A stretch of DNA of 64,000 nucleotides from Anthoceros angustus (Eukaryota; Streptophyta; Anthocerotopsida; Anthocerotales; Anthocerotaceae), in assembly GCA_010909165.1 (NCBI GenBank), contig MU008172.1, positions 1,178,001 through 1,242,000 of the forward strand, written 5' to 3'. The notes under the pieces are model-generated. The model was given only the letters and a program-made list of their open reading frames with translations. It searched no databases and had not been told where the DNA came from. Below are positions 1 through 12,164 of this stretch, in pieces. A program made the translations under genes and the position numbers. Within the stretch, counting starts at the first letter, position 1. Every line of letters starts with the position of its first letter.

Positions 1-999
1 CCGAGACCCATTGGTAGGACGATGCTGATATGTATTGTCCCTGACCATCGACAAAGTGTTGCCAGAAAACAAACTAGGCTGCACTGAGAGAGTTTTGGAA
101 GTGTTCCAAGAGGACATATGCTCCTTCATCATTTCATTTTTGGAGATTACTGGCACAGTTGTGACATTTTCAACTTGCAGGTCTCTTAAGTCACCTAGTT
201 CACCTGCAGTGTCAAAGGGATAGTCACAAGCTTCATCTGTAGCACTCAGACTTGTGCACACATCTCCATTTGCACCATCATGCTCCTTCACTGCATATCC
301 GTTTCCACTTTCAGATAGAGTCACTGCCTTTGTAACCTGCACTGCATGATCAGCACTTCTTGTGGACACCCTGTCACTTATGTTTACCATACAAGTAACA
401 GGTGCCTCAACTGATGAGCTCCTATCTCTGTGGCCTGTGAGGGTTTCCAGCAACTTTAGACCCAGAAGAACCGTGACAGGGATGGGTGCACCTTCAACAA
501 GTGGCCTGTCAAAGAGAGCAAAGAGATTGCATAACCTGTGAAGAACTTCACAACCAACAATCAGCTCTGCCAAGTCATCCTGCATGACCAGCAACCTATC
601 ATCTGTACAATGGTGCCCCATAATTGCTGTGATTGATAACAGAAGACCTTCCAAGACCTCCCCCACTACTTCAAGCTTCTCCTCCACCAGTGTTCTTTCC
701 ACACATGATTCCTTCAAAGCAACATGGGAAGTAACTACTGCAGTAGCAGAACCTAGACTGCAAAAATTCTCCAAAGCAGTAGACAGCATGGGTACCAAAG
801 GAGGCAGGAGATTGCGGGCAATGAAATAACTACGGTTGACTGGTAAAGACAACAGAACCAAGAGGAGATGCAGCAGTGCAATGGTGCTTCTAGAAGTTTC
901 TGGTTTGCTACTCTGTGATGCTGGAAGAGCAGTTGCAACATAATCGAGAAGCGCAGCTTGCCGTGCAGCATGTAGTTCTGCTTCCTTGCCATCAAGATA
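1..999 (-). CDS. SCAPER: SCAPER exon 4 (partial)
   Basis: The acceptor CTGTGCAG lies before TAT CTT GAT at 999, and the frame stays open to base 1. It encodes YLDGKEAELHAARQAALLDY and then the conserved NRSYFIARNLLPPLVPMLS segment and the IMGHHCTDDRLLVMQDDL region typical of plant SCAPER. The last part, near the window edge, is Ser/Thr-rich and less conserved. The next exon is outside the window. Confidence 0.85.
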
Positions 1000-3900
1000 C
1001 TGCACAGAAATTCAGGGAAGCATTACTCATGGTAGAAGAAAGCTCTATTGAAGAATAATTAGACAGCAGCATCTATGAATCGTACTTCCAGACATCAAAC
1101 ATGGTGAACCACAAGATAGATGAAGTGCGGAAGCTGACAAACCTTCACAACTTCTCCAATAACTGATATTGGAACCCCTGCCTTCCTTGCATGTAGAGAT
1201 CTCTGCAAATCTTGCAGCAGCCTTCCTATCTTGCTGCGAGCTATGCTGGTGACTGAGTTTAAGCCAACTCCTGCACCTTCTGGACTGGTAGGAGGCTCCA
1301 CAAATTCAAACTTGCGAGCTGCAAGTCGCTGTCGGAGTCTCTTTACCCGTTTCTTCAAAGCCTGCTGACTTGACATGTTGCTGGCATCAGAGCCTGCATT
1401 TATCAGTCCACTGTTAGTCACTCCCTTGAATCTTCCTAAGCTTCCAGCATCCCTTTCAGCTGCGTCACTCTCTGTAGCTGGGCCAGAAGAAACTCTCAAT
1501 AAGCGATCTCCCCCCGATGCCAGCCTTGCAAATGCATCCCTAGATTTGCGAGAGGGAGAATCAGTCTGGAAATCTCTCCTCTTATCGCTTTTGTCAGGCT
1601 CAGTACCAGCCCTTTCTCTAATTTGCTCTAAGTAAACCTTCCGACGGGCAGAGCTTTCTCGAAGCTTCTCAGCAAGCCTTTGACCTAAAAGCATAGTCTC
1701 TTCTTCCTGAGCTTTTGCTCTTACTTCCTTCTTACGTACTTGCTCAACCGCACGGGCCTCACGAGCAGCACTTGCAGCTCTACGTTCCTCCTCCCTTCGG
1801 AGATTGGCCTCAGCCTTCTTACGCTGGGCATCAGCAATGCGCTGCAGTCGTTCTGCTTCAAGCAGTTTGCGGCGTTCAAGTGCAGCCTCTTCCTTGGCTA
1901 AGTCCTTCTGTTTGATCCTAATATTTTGCAGCCTTTCAGCTCTCCTTAGTTCTGAGTCCTGCAGCTTTTGCTGTAGGGACAGCTTTTTGTTCTCCTCATT
2001 CAATGAGGTTATGAACCGAACTTCACTGACTTTACTACTCTCATCACTGGCCCTCCTTGCAATTTGTGCCAAATGAGCTTCGTGACGTGATTCTCCCCGC
2101 TGCTGACGAGCATGCATGCCTTCTCTTAACCGGCTGCTTCGAACAGCTTGCCACTCAGTAACCCGATTGAGTTTCTCTGTTGTTCTCTGTAAGCGCATTA
2201 CCCTTTCATTCTCCAGTTCCAACCTCAACTTCGTTGCACGGGCCTGTTTCTCATCCACCTGCCTTTTCATCTCCAATGGGCTTTTCTTCTTCTTTTCTGG
2301 AGACATCAGCTTATCATGCAGTTCACGCACACTTTTTCTACCAGTGCTAGGTGATCGTGAAGGGCGGGATGAACTCCGTAATTGAGAGGTGAGGATGTCT
2401 TCCCAATTTCTCTTCTCCTTCCAAGCTTGAATAGCACTTTTGTTCCCACCAACTCTCCGCTCCCTGCCTGTGCTGCAGACTGTTCCAGCAGCAACATCGA
2501 GTGGATTGCTGGTGCTGTCATAAGATCTCTTGGAATTGGACCTTGCAGTCACCACTGCTGGATGCTCTGCAGCTTCCACACCCTTAACGGAACTGGATCT
2601 CTCACTCTGTTGACCACCAGGCACAGAAGGCAATCCAGGGACAGAAACTTCTGCCTGGCTTCCACTATCTTGAGAGCGACCATCCTCCTTTCCTTCACAC
2701 ACATCTGTTGCAGTATTCTCTGGCTGAACAGCCACTTTTCGTTTATCAGTCACAACTACTTCCAATGGCTTCCCTTGCTCAGGAAGGGGAGCACCTCTGG
2801 CAAAAGTGAGGAATCTGGCAGCATCACGTCTTTTCCCCCGAATTTCAACACCTTGATGCGATTCATCAGACTGCACTTTCTTAAACGCATCAAGAGAAGA
2901 CGAGAGTATGTCTGCCCAGCGAGGTGACGATGCCATGCGACGCACCTACATTCAGGAAAAGGACACACTTTATGACTACAAGCAAGATGCTAGCTGGGAT
3001 ATGAAACACCTCTTTTACTAGTATATCAAATGTTCAAACTACCCAGAAAGGTCATTATTCACAAGAAATCTATCACTACTGATCTGCTCAATGCACCAGG
3101 ATTTATTGTGAAAATAAGGAATCACTGCCAAGCTCACCTCCCATGCAATTGCATGTGGCCGTTGGTGCTCCCCCCGTAAGAATCTTGCATTGAGTGCAGC
3201 ACCTGGATTCTGAAGTTCCCCACTTTCGACATTCTCGAATGTTTCTGCTCTTGCTTTCAGTTCTTGGAAATCAATCCCTGCGTCAGCTAATACAAGAAGC
3301 GCCTCATCCATTTGTTCAGTGTCGAATTCCAACTCACACATCAAATAGAGCTCATCGATTACCCTATTAAGATTTTCAAACAGGAAACACCAGAGCCGGT
3401 GTCGAAATCTTTCCTTGCTTTCAACCACTTCGTCCTGCCTGTTAGTTGCTGGAACACTTGACACCTTGTTTTCCATTGGTGGCACCTCAGCAGCAAATGT
3501 AGAGGGGTGTGATACTACATGTTCAGGGCCAGAAGCAGGACTTCTAAGCTTCAATTGGGAAAGAGAATCATCCACACTGAAAAGCTTTCGTGAGTCCATT
3601 CTTGCATAAATGCCTGCAAGCTGATTGTCCTTGCCTTGTAGCGTTTCATCCATCTCATTCTCTGGATTCTGAGTAGAATCACCAACCTTGTCCTCTAGAT
3701 AAACAACCCCTACAGCCGAGGAATGCAGCGGCACCGTATCTGAACCATCTTCAGCCAAAATACCAGGATGTATATATGACTTCCTTTCCCAGGTACTGGA
3801 CCTGTTGTCCCAGGATATACCAACTTCCTCCTCAAAACCCTGAAGCTGGTCAGAACTGTTGATACTTTCCTCCCCTGGCATGGTCTGCCTATGCTGTTGA

Positions 3901-5048
3901 TCTATAGAGTTACTTCTTTGAACAATCTCACTACCACTGAGCTCTGCAAGCTCTACTACCCTGCCTGCCTGCTCAGAACTAGAATTTGAAGAGGTTGCCA
4001 CCACATGATTATACTGACAACCAAAGGCCGCTTTTGCCACAGTTTGTGTCACACTGCTCTCCGCATCCGAATGCGTGGTTTTCAAATCCTCTTCATCAAG
4101 ATCCCCCCATCTAAACTGGGGTATGTCATTTCCAGGTCGCTTACCAGGTATGCTGGAATTCTGTCTGCTCTCCCTCTGCGATGTATCAACTCCAGCAGCA
4201 TCAAGTAGACCTGTACCCAGAGTATCACATGCACAAGCTGCTTCTGTTGCAGGTGACAGATAAAAAATGTTGCTATCTGGACTATTGCCTTCTTTTCCAG
4301 GGAATGTATTCAGTTGACTGTCGTCATTAGCCTGTTGAGGTGATAAAGCTATCATTATAGGACTGTCATCTGATGCATCAGCTGCAACAGACTCAGGCCT
4401 TCTGGCTTGTGAGCTCCTCTTTGATTCAATGGCGCCTCTGCTCGCCATGTTACCTCTAGTGCCCAAGAACTTGCTGGATGACTTACACTTCTGCAGAATC
4501 AACCCAAACAAGAGCTGAAACTGTTAGGGAGAAATATACCATCCCACGTTTAGCAAACACAATTCCTAATCAATCACCTACCACACATACCGCCATGTAC
4601 GTGGCGGGACCTTCCAAGTAGATATCAAGCTTAACAGGGCTCAGAAGAAGTCCCAAAACGAGCAAATCATCACTTTGACGAATCTTGAACCGATGTCAAT
4701 CCGAGAGCTTAAACTGTTCAAACTAGTTTTTGCAACAAAAAAGAAGCTTTACAGCGGACTTTAGATCACCTTCTTAACGTCCATCCAGCCTGAGCCCAGA
4801 CAATCAACCACTCCTTTCTCATGACTTGGCGCAACCTCAGGTTCACCAGCTTCTTGATAACTCTCTGCAGAACCTCGACCATGACGGCCATCCTCAGGAG
4901 AGGAGCCAGTGCCAGCCCCTGATGCGAAATCCACCAATAACACCGGCCTTTCGCATAAGCTACTCCTGGAAGTGTAGGACAAATCAGAGAAACTTGCATG
5001 AGGTGCGGTTGAAGGAAAAAAGAGACATTTTGCAAGTTTGTGTGTCAT
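1..5048 (-). CDS. SCAPER: SCAPER-like protein (S-phase cyclin A-associated protein in the ER), 3'-truncated by window edge
   Basis: A four-exon gene is read on the minus strand: 5048-4770, 4490-3138, 2945-1143 and 999 to the window edge, about 1,478 codons so far. All introns are GT-AG and phase 0 (279, 192 and 143 bp). The identity rests on plant SCAPER signatures in the expected order: GSGWMDVKK followed by KCKSSSKF, WGDLDEEDL, RLWCFLFENLNRVIDELYL, RRMASSPRWADILSSSLDAF, a long charged coiled coil, then the conserved C-terminal block with NRSYFIARNLLPPLVPMLS. Animal SCAPER is an ER-associated protein that binds cyclin A; the plant role is less clear. The first in-frame ATG is at 5048 and an in-frame stop lies about 20 bases upstream, so I chose that start. 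The N-terminus is roughly 70 residues longer than I expect for flowering-plant homologues. The exons carry no frameshift, unlike the rest of the window. The C-terminus lies outside the window. Confidence 0.9.
1143..2945 (-). CDS. SCAPER: SCAPER exon 3 (coiled-coil exon)
   Basis: This exon has 601 codons. The acceptor GAATGTAG lies before GTG CGT CGC at 2945, and the donor is AAG|GTTTGT at 1142. It starts RRMASSPRWADIL. From about residue 210 to 450 it is a long Lys/Arg/Glu-rich coiled coil, the main structural feature of the family. Several antisense and shifted-frame reading frames here are only shadows of this repetitive codon use. Confidence 0.9.
3138..4490 (-). CDS. SCAPER: SCAPER exon 2
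   Basis: This exon has 451 codons. The acceptor TTCTGCAG lies before AAG TGT AAG (KCKSSSKF) at 4490, and the donor is GAG|GTGAGC at 3137. Most of it is low-complexity Ser/Asp/Glu-rich sequence, expected to be disordered. The last quarter holds the conserved helical block RLWCFLFENLNRVIDELYL and ends HAIAWEV across the intron. Confidence 0.88.
4770..5048 (-). CDS. SCAPER: SCAPER exon 1
   Basis: This 93-codon first coding exon starts MTHKLAKC and ends GSGWMDVKK. The donor is AAG|GTGATC at 4769. Only the last dozen residues match the usual plant SCAPER N-terminus. The preceding acidic, Gly/Ser-rich stretch is specific to this gene, or a later start is used. Confidence 0.75.
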
Positions 5049-6560
5049 AAATGCACGACCTGGAAGCACTCAAAACCTTTTGAGGAAAATAATGACGAAC
5101 GTAGCCAAATTTGTGATAAAATCTCCTATGACCCGAGTTTCAAATTCTGAAGCCCTGGTGGCCCAGGTGAAATTCGCAAGAAGACTAGAAGCATTTATGC
5201 AGTCCGACAACATGACCTGGCATTCCCATAACAGATGCGATGTGCAAGACTGGTCAATCCAGCACATCCTACACATAAACATACAGGAAGATAAAGGGCG
5301 CAATGAATCCAGACTGTCAATGTAAATGGTGATAAGGAAGGGAAGGCTGTTTGCTCCCATGGTCCAGATTGAAACTCACCGCTTCCGTGATCCTTTTCGG
5401 AAGCAACCGGACACATGCAAGGAATGGCCACAACCTGTATCCAGGAACTGACCCATAGGGAACTGCGAATCACAGAAACGTACAAGACCACAAACCTGAG
5501 CTTCCACACAGCAACCGAAAGTCAGGCATGATCATCCAACGGGTAAGATCCGCGCCTGACTGGCAGATGCCGTGTGGAAGCTCTGTTTTGCAGCACACTC
5601 TCTTAAGCATCGTAAGGTAACGTGATTGATAGCCACTAGATTTGAAAAGAGCAATCGGCCAGTAAATCAAAACGATCCCTAGTGACACGAAGCCTGATCA
5701 AGCTCAAACGGCCTGCCAGGTCCCCAACAAGGATCGCAGAGTTGCCGACGTCTACCGACAGAAACATGAACTTTTAACGCTTGAAAACAGTGGGTAGAGA
5801 GGGAAGGATAACCATTTGGATGAGGACACTGCATCTCTGGTGCATTCCACCATACGCATTGTCGGCCTCCTTTCATAAACTCTGGCTCAATCTACCACTC
5901 ACCGCAGGTGGTGTCTGTTACCTCTGATGTCCCTGCTTGTGTCCGCTGAGAGAGTGCAAGTTTCCCCCAAAACAGTTGTCGATTAGTTTTGAGATTTAGT
6001 TTCATCGGCTGAAGCGATGAATGAGTAAGCTATAATCTTAGCTTCAGAAGATACGCAATCAACTCACCAACATTAAGGACCTAGTGCAAATCGAGACTGG
6101 CACTTCCACGCGTAAGAAGATACAAGGACACTCACCTAACTCGGCTGAGGCAAACTGTGATAAAATGTCACAAGCATGACATTATCAGCTTCAGATGACG
6201 GATGAGTGCAAAGGTGTAGCACGCAGTCCCGAAAACATCAGAGCTGTCCGGACTCTGCAGCTGGATGCCCATACAGGTCAATTCCATGGAAGGACGAGGA
6301 TCGACAGGGTGTGCCAAGCATGGAGCACGACTTGCTGCACGGAAGAGAAAGGGACCACCGGTGACCCAAGCTGCGCAATTGTGCGGACCAGAATGCATCT
6401 CACTCATGGAGAGGAGCGGGTCCCCGAACTTGCAGATCAGAGAGACGGATAAACAGTGTGCTTGCAGGGGAAACGGGGTGCCAGCAGTGGCCTCACTACC
6501 TTTTGTGGGTGACGACAGCGGCGACTTTGCAGCGCGTCGACTGTATAAATAGACGCAATA
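5049..6560. other. SCAPER 5' flank, no coding gene seen
   Basis: This is probably 5' UTR plus promoter for the minus-strand SCAPER gene. Short open frames exist on both strands but none resembles a protein I know. An in-frame stop lies at 5070-5072, just upstream of the SCAPER start. A TATA-like TATAAATAG at 6543-6551 is on the plus strand, pointing away from SCAPER, and has no recognisable gene after it. Confidence 0.4.
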
Positions 6561-7639
6561 GGCGTCATTGTTGAATTTTTTTAATATTATTTAGTTCTCA
6601 CGAATCAAAGTAAAAATTGAAGTATAACAAAATACTTACCTATAATAACACCCCTCACTACGCAGCTAGTAAGGAAGCGACAAGTGCTAGCTTCCCAGCG
6701 GTCTAGGACCTCGCCAATTCACTCCACAAGAGACTAGCACGATTCTCAACGCTCTCAACCTCACAACACAGCACTAGGCTCCAAGTAGCCCGCCGTCCAC
6801 TGACGACTCGCAGGCCACCTCCTCGAGGTGCTGCTCTTTATTGCAAGAATACAAGCGATGGAATCGCATTCACGCCCATCAGCACGCCCTTGATTCCATG
6901 ACAAGCTCACTAGCTAGCTCTCCACAGCTCTCTCAACACAAGGCTTGCAGCGCACACTTGCCTACTCTCTCAAGAGTGAGTAACTTGTAACTTGTTTCTC
7001 AAAGCCCTTGCTCTAGCCCTTATATATCCATTTAAAGTCTAGGATTCACATACCACCACTAATCACTAAGAGTCCTCTCTAGGCAACTCTTCATTTGTGG
7101 TCACAGCAATTCCTTTCTAACAAGAGATTGCATGAAGCATGCAACACATGCATCTTCTTAACAGGGCAGCTACTAACTTACCTTTTTACCTTTTTCAACT
7201 TTTCACCTTTCTACCTTGTTTCACCAGTGCCGTTACTCCTATTGGATTTAAAATCCACTTGGATACCCCATAGTAGATTTACGGGTCCCGGTCCGCAGTG
7301 GCACGATGCGCCTCCCCTCTTTCACAACCACCATGTGACCAGGGCGACCCGGTCCATCTTCATCGCCCGACCTCCTCCTTTCTTTTGCCCATTACGGCCT
7401 TCTTTGCCTTCCGTTGTTCCTGCCACGTCGACGGTGACTACACCGCTAGCTGATTTTAGTGCGCTGCGCACCGGCAATAGGAAGCAAAGCCCGTCAAGGA
7501 TCCGGCTGGTAAAAGAATATTGCAGCATTTGCCGAAAGTGAAGGAAGCCAGAATTTACAACCCTAGATAATTCAAGATAAACATACACAATTTTGTAGTT
7601 TGCGAGTCACGGCCCTAAGTGCCCTCTCAACGGCTCTAG

Positions 7640-7781
7640 GAGATTTAGTTCTTCTATGCCGGATGTGGATTTTTCCTAAGTTATGATTGAGATGGATGGG
7701 AGGCTAGCCGGAGATTTGGTTCTTCTCTATGCCAGTCGGTATATGGATTTTCCCGGAAGTTATGATTGAGATGGATGGGAC
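7640..7781. repeat. Imperfect tandem duplication, two ~65-70 bp units
   Basis: Two consecutive units share ggagattt(a/g)gttcttc near the start and agttatgattgagatggatg at the end (7640-7702 and about 7711-7781). The second unit has small insertions. No coding role is visible. Confidence 0.75.
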
Positions 7782-8299
7782 TCATGCGAGTTGTAGCTAT
7801 TTATGAGAATGAACAAGATCCGAGAACTTGACAAGGGAAACCAGCCATCAAGTCGGGGTGAAGAAGAAGTACTTTACATCGTAGGATGTTTGCGGGGACG
7901 CAAACAAGTAGGGAGAGGAGCATGTGGAACGGAATAGTTTGGTTACCAAAGTTTTGAAGGATCGTATGGCAGCACATGATGGTGGAAAGAGGAGAGGAGA
8001 GGAGGAGGCAAGTGTAACTCTCTCACATTGAGATGAGGCTTGGAGGGTATTTATACCCTCCAATAGGGCTCCCTAGGAAGCTCCACAAGAAGCCACTAGG
8101 AAGGAGCACAAGAAGCTTCCTAGTGATTAGCTTAAGCTAAACTAATGATACTTAATTGACACCTAACTTAGACTAAGTGAATTAGTCTAAGTACATTGGG
8201 CTTTAATACCCTTACAAGTTTTTTGGCAAAACGCGAAAGGACTTGAGGCAAGCATCGAAAGATTCTGGTAGGGAAGTTTTGTGCGGATGGTTGAAGGAA

Positions 8300-8400
8300 T
8301 AATGACTTCCGTCTAGGTAGGACGTAGGTAGGCCGTAGGAGTCCTAATAGGCAGGATCGCATCTCGAGATGCAATAGATAGGTAGTCCATCTACTTGTTA
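8300..8400. repeat. Dispersed repeat shared with 40698-40800
   Basis: The stretch holds taggtagga(c/t)gtagg followed by a cgcatctcgagatgc block and atagatag(g/t). The same order of words occurs at 40698-40800, with differences concentrated at CG sites. This suggests two copies of the same degraded element. Confidence 0.5.
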
Positions 8401-8689
8401 GGCTAAGTCCTTGTGAGCACCTTTGCCATTGGAACTCCCCCATAGCGAGCAATTAAGGTAGGGAGAGATTTTGGATTTTTCCGTCTACGGCATGGGCAAT
8501 TTTGTTTGTGAAGTAAGTGATATTTTGATCATCCCCACCTGCAGGGGCAACGTCCTCCATAGGAACAACTTGAGTACTATGATCAGTGGAGTGTTGCTCG
8601 TAGCCTGTTGAATGCAAATGCTATCCATGTTCTGGCGACTAAAGTGGCATATCGCTCAAGGGGTTTCATCCTCTCTCTCGAGGAGCGCA

Positions 8690-9137
8690 TCCCAACAAGG
8701 CATTACAAAATGCACCACCACCTGGCCTTCTTGACATCCGGGTGCTAGAGCTACTATGCCTTGGGAAAGTGAATTGGGCCTTGTGGTCTCTTCAATATCT
8801 GTAAAGCCGCATTGTATCGACAAATGTAGACCCACTGACATCTCGGTGCATGGACGAAGGGTTCCTCTCTGTTGAGTATTCAAACCATTGGATGACAAGA
8901 ACAAAGACCGTAAACTCAGCAAACTCGAACGGCACCTCGAAAATCTCCTCAATCCGCCCGTACAACTCTACAGGCTGGTCTTCCATGTTAAACGTGCCGA
9001 AGACCCAACTGCCCTATGTGCCTTTCCGGTTTGCATCGCCAGATTTGGTGCGGAAGTGGTACCCCATCGTTTCCAATCCCCCAAAGGTGTTCACCCTTAA
9101 CCAAGGACCTGTCACGATGGCTCAAATGTCATTGTAG
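8690..9137 (-). pseudogene. CACTA (En/Spm) element DUF4216-domain remnant
   Basis: Read on the minus strand, the protein pieces match the DUF4216 domain that sits downstream of the transposase in plant CACTA elements. From upstream to downstream I see a MGYHFRTKSGDANRK stretch, ELYGRIEEIFEVPFEF (the usual 'YYG...I.E..' core), FVLVIQWFEYS, and GSTFVDTMRL. Frameshifts break it into several frames. The function of DUF4216 is not established. No Tnp2 core was found adjacent on this strand, so this is an orphan fragment. Confidence 0.6.
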
Positions 9138-10357
9138 CCCTCCACCCCTGCCCATCTGCCATTGCGGATGCCGCCTCCAACCAATCGAGTAGTGTTCCAT
9201 CATCGTGACCTTCGACATTGATGTGGGAGGAAAATCACGGGGCTTCCGAGATTCCCCCTCTAGCGGCCACACTTATCCCACTGTTGTTTCATACGTTGGG
9301 TTTCGTCCCATTAGACTTGTGTGAACGATCGGATCTTGGGAAATCGATCACTGCCTACAGCTACACACTACCTCAACCCCCTAAACAAGCAAGGCGCCCA
9401 CTACTCTCCCCCTTACAGCAGATGCACCACCTACAATGCTCCGAAAATTCACCAAACCTCGACCTACAACGACACCACACAATTGCAGGTCATGCCTTAG
9501 CAGTAAGGAGTCTGCCACAGGCGTCCAAGGAACCCCTGACCCACACCGCAATTTCGTCCCTACTCCAAGACCAATCTTCTCGACATGTGGAGCCTCATCT
9601 GCAGAGATTTTGGGATCATTCCGTAGGGCTCTGCCTATGGCCTTCCGCTTTTCCTACACTCTAATCTTCCTCACAACCTTCTCAATCAACAACGCTCTCT
9701 CCTTCTCTACTCATCTAACCTCCCTTCTTCTACGACCTCCTATTCTAACACTGTCAAGGCTCACATTTAATCGCCCTTACGGCACAACTGCCTGGGGTCC
9801 GTGCGGAAATTAACCAGATCTTCCTTGGGCCGGTTGCTATGTGGTTTGTACTAGACAATGAGAACCTCCAGGAGTCTTTCCTGCGGTCACCCTCAGCCGA
9901 GAGTTCCTTGAGCATTGCCACACACTCAAAGCAAAACAATTCACACAAGAACCATTCACAAGGGAGAGTGGGCGGGCGCTGCGAGCAAGCCCTCCGCCCA
10001 AAGATCTCAGGCCGTCGTGCTCCTCTCACCGTGTTACGTTGAGCTGCTGGTAGGCACGAATTCTCACACAGCTTAAGGACCTTGGAGGATGGAGTGCAAG
10101 ACACAATACTTTACTTTGTGAAATCCTCCTCCTCTTATAGGAGGACCTCCACATACAACCTCCCTTGGGTGCGCCCACTACAGGCCACCTTTCCCAATAT
10201 TTTATTATTTCCTACCGCCAGTATTTAAGTCCTGGCATCCAAGTCTACTATCTGATCCTAGGTTAATTCTATTCTAGCAAGTTCACCTATGTCAACCTTT
10301 AAATAACTTCACCCTACACCTCCTATCCTTCCCACTTCCCAAAGCACATTAATGTTC
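9138..10357. other. No gene recognised
   Basis: The longest open frames (9218-9664 plus, 9754-10104 minus) have no recognisable domain and conflict with each other on opposite strands. The sequence is probably degraded repeat. Confidence 0.4.
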
Positions 10358-10500
10358 CACTAGTAGAAACATGGTGTCCATGTTATGGGTTTTTGACACA
10401 GTTTTTGTTACGGCCCTCTAGAATGTTACATTTTTTGCTTCGAGCATAGGCTTTGCATACAAGCCTGCCTTTGTTACACCTGTATATAACACTATTCCCT
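10358..10500 (+). mobile_element. Putative CACTA-type element terminus with subterminal repeats
   Basis: The word CACTAGTAGAAA at 10358-10369 matches the usual start of CACTA terminal inverted repeats. The next 130 bases contain several TGTTAC-type words in direct orientation (tgttacgg, atgttaca, ttgttacacc), as expected for CACTA subterminal repeats. The element would extend rightwards. I found no matching reverse-complement end in the window, so it is an unpaired end or a chance match. Confidence 0.4.
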
Positions 10501-12164
10501 TCCCGGGCGGGTGCATTGTGTTCCTATTACCCGCACTCCCCGTCTTTTCGCACTTAGAAGCTTATAATACTATTTTTCCCATTAAGTTCATCCTTCCACC
10601 CCTTTCAATATTCTGGGCCCATGTGTATGCGAGGCGATTCGAGGACCTCAATACGAATCGTGGCGCATGAGACTAGGCTGGTTTCCTCTTTGTGGATATT
10701 TTACCTCTTGTGCGTGACATTAATGTAGTGGGTCATGATCGTCCAGGTTTAAAGAGTGCACTGAAGTTGCGGGCTCTTGCCGTCACGGGTCGCCTTAGAT
10801 GATGCGCCAGGGCCGGAGAACCGGATTTCCCGATTGTAGTCTTCTTTTGAAGTGCCTTCAACACATCGATGGCATCCGTCGTGTACGCCCCACTGGCATT
10901 CGATACGTCTGTATAGGGCATACATGGCCGTGTGCCAGCTAGCAAATGGAGACCTGATGGCCATTAAGGCCGGCACGTGTGTATGCACGGCCCTCCACGG
11001 CCCGACATGTACCTCTGTATGTCCTTGCCCATCACCATGCTATGGTGAGTCATGCCTAATTCGAACCGGTGGCCAAAAGTTTTGACGCCGGTGTGCCAAG
11101 GAGGCCATGGATCGTGTGATGATATGCAGCGAGTATGAGGACTACGCGTATCGCCTGCCTCCCGCGTCTTGGAATACCAACTTTTGGCCTCCACGACAAA
11201 CAACATGGCAATGGTGGACGGCAGTGGGAGCATTGCAATGAATTGTGCCTCTTTCTACACAGCTGTGCACACTGCAGGAACACGCAATAAGACATTCCTC
11301 AAGCTAGAGGAAGTACTTACACTTTCAGCGACCCACCACGACCGAGAAAGTAAGGCTGCATGCCCAGCGGGTGTGGATAATTTCGTGCTGATTTTGGCGG
11401 TGTGAGGGTTATTACCTTTTTCTATACTGCCGTGCGGCGAAGCATGCATTACACATCAAGTTTTTGACTTGAAGTGTGCACAAGAAACTCGCCTTCAAAA
11501 ACCTCCACGCTCATAGGATCGGCCAGGCACTTTATTCGGAATAGGTATGCATGCGATCGACCAGCGATGAGCCCATACAGTAGCCCTCCAGCCAAGGTGT
11601 AGCACGCCTCGACTATCATTTCTTTGCCTCAAGAAAGGAAAATGCCCTTACTCATTGCACATGAAATCGTGCATAGCAAGCCGCGCTCCACCATTGGTAA
11701 GTGAGCAATGCAGTGCGAAACTTGTGGAAGTTTGCATTGTCCACTTGTTGCTTCATGTGGACAACGAACTCTCCTTGGGAATAGGAAAATGAGTTAGGCT
11801 TTGTTTTTGTAGTGCAGTGCAAAATAAAGCGGAAAGGAAGAAATAAGTCAAAGTTCTCTGCATACTCGGACTGCACTCGGGAGTGGGTGGAAGGACTCGG
11901 AGCACACTTGAGGAACTCCAGACCACAAGATGTATCGGGATAAGTCCGGACACACTCCCGGGAGGCCGAGATAAGTCGCCAAGTAAAGTAACTTAGAAGT
12001 TGGGCGTGATTTAGGCAGGCGAAATACGTGGATGGTGCAGTGGTAGAGCGGGCATGTGACCGGGACCGAGGGTTGCCGATGGCGGGTTATAGTATTCACG
12101 CCCAGGTGCATTCAGCATAAGGTTAAATCTGTGGCGGCGTAAGGCCAGTAAAGTGGGCGTAAGG
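10501..12164. other. No gene recognised
   Basis: Only short, unrelated open frames are present. A tRNA-like A-box word (TGGTGCAGTGG) is at about 12030-12040, but I see no good B box or cloverleaf. Confidence 0.4.

Larger units (their letters stand above)
6560..8660. other. Repeat-derived intergenic sequence, LTR-like composition
   Basis: No gene was recognised here. The stretch holds an AATAAA on the minus strand near 6840, a TATA-like tract (ttatatatcc) near 7020 and short terminal-type sequences resembling retroelement LTR pieces. I could not pair any of it with a second LTR inside the window. It contains the local tandem duplication at 7640-7781 and the 8300-8400 repeat listed separately. 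Confidence 0.35.

Noticed and set aside
1375-2521. Plus-strand frames opposite SCAPER exon 3
   Set aside because: They are antisense shadows of a coiled-coil-coding exon and have no independent motif.
5049-5069. SCAPER start at an upstream GTG (5069)
   Set aside because: Plant nuclear genes start at ATG in nearly all cases. The first in-frame ATG is at 5048 and an in-frame stop precedes the GTG.
6543-6551. TATAAATAG as the SCAPER promoter
   Set aside because: It is on the plus strand, pointing away from SCAPER, and no gene is seen downstream.
12020-12105. tRNA gene suggested by an A-box word (TGGTGCAGTGG)
   Set aside because: No matching B box, no acceptor-stem pairing and no plausible anticodon arm.
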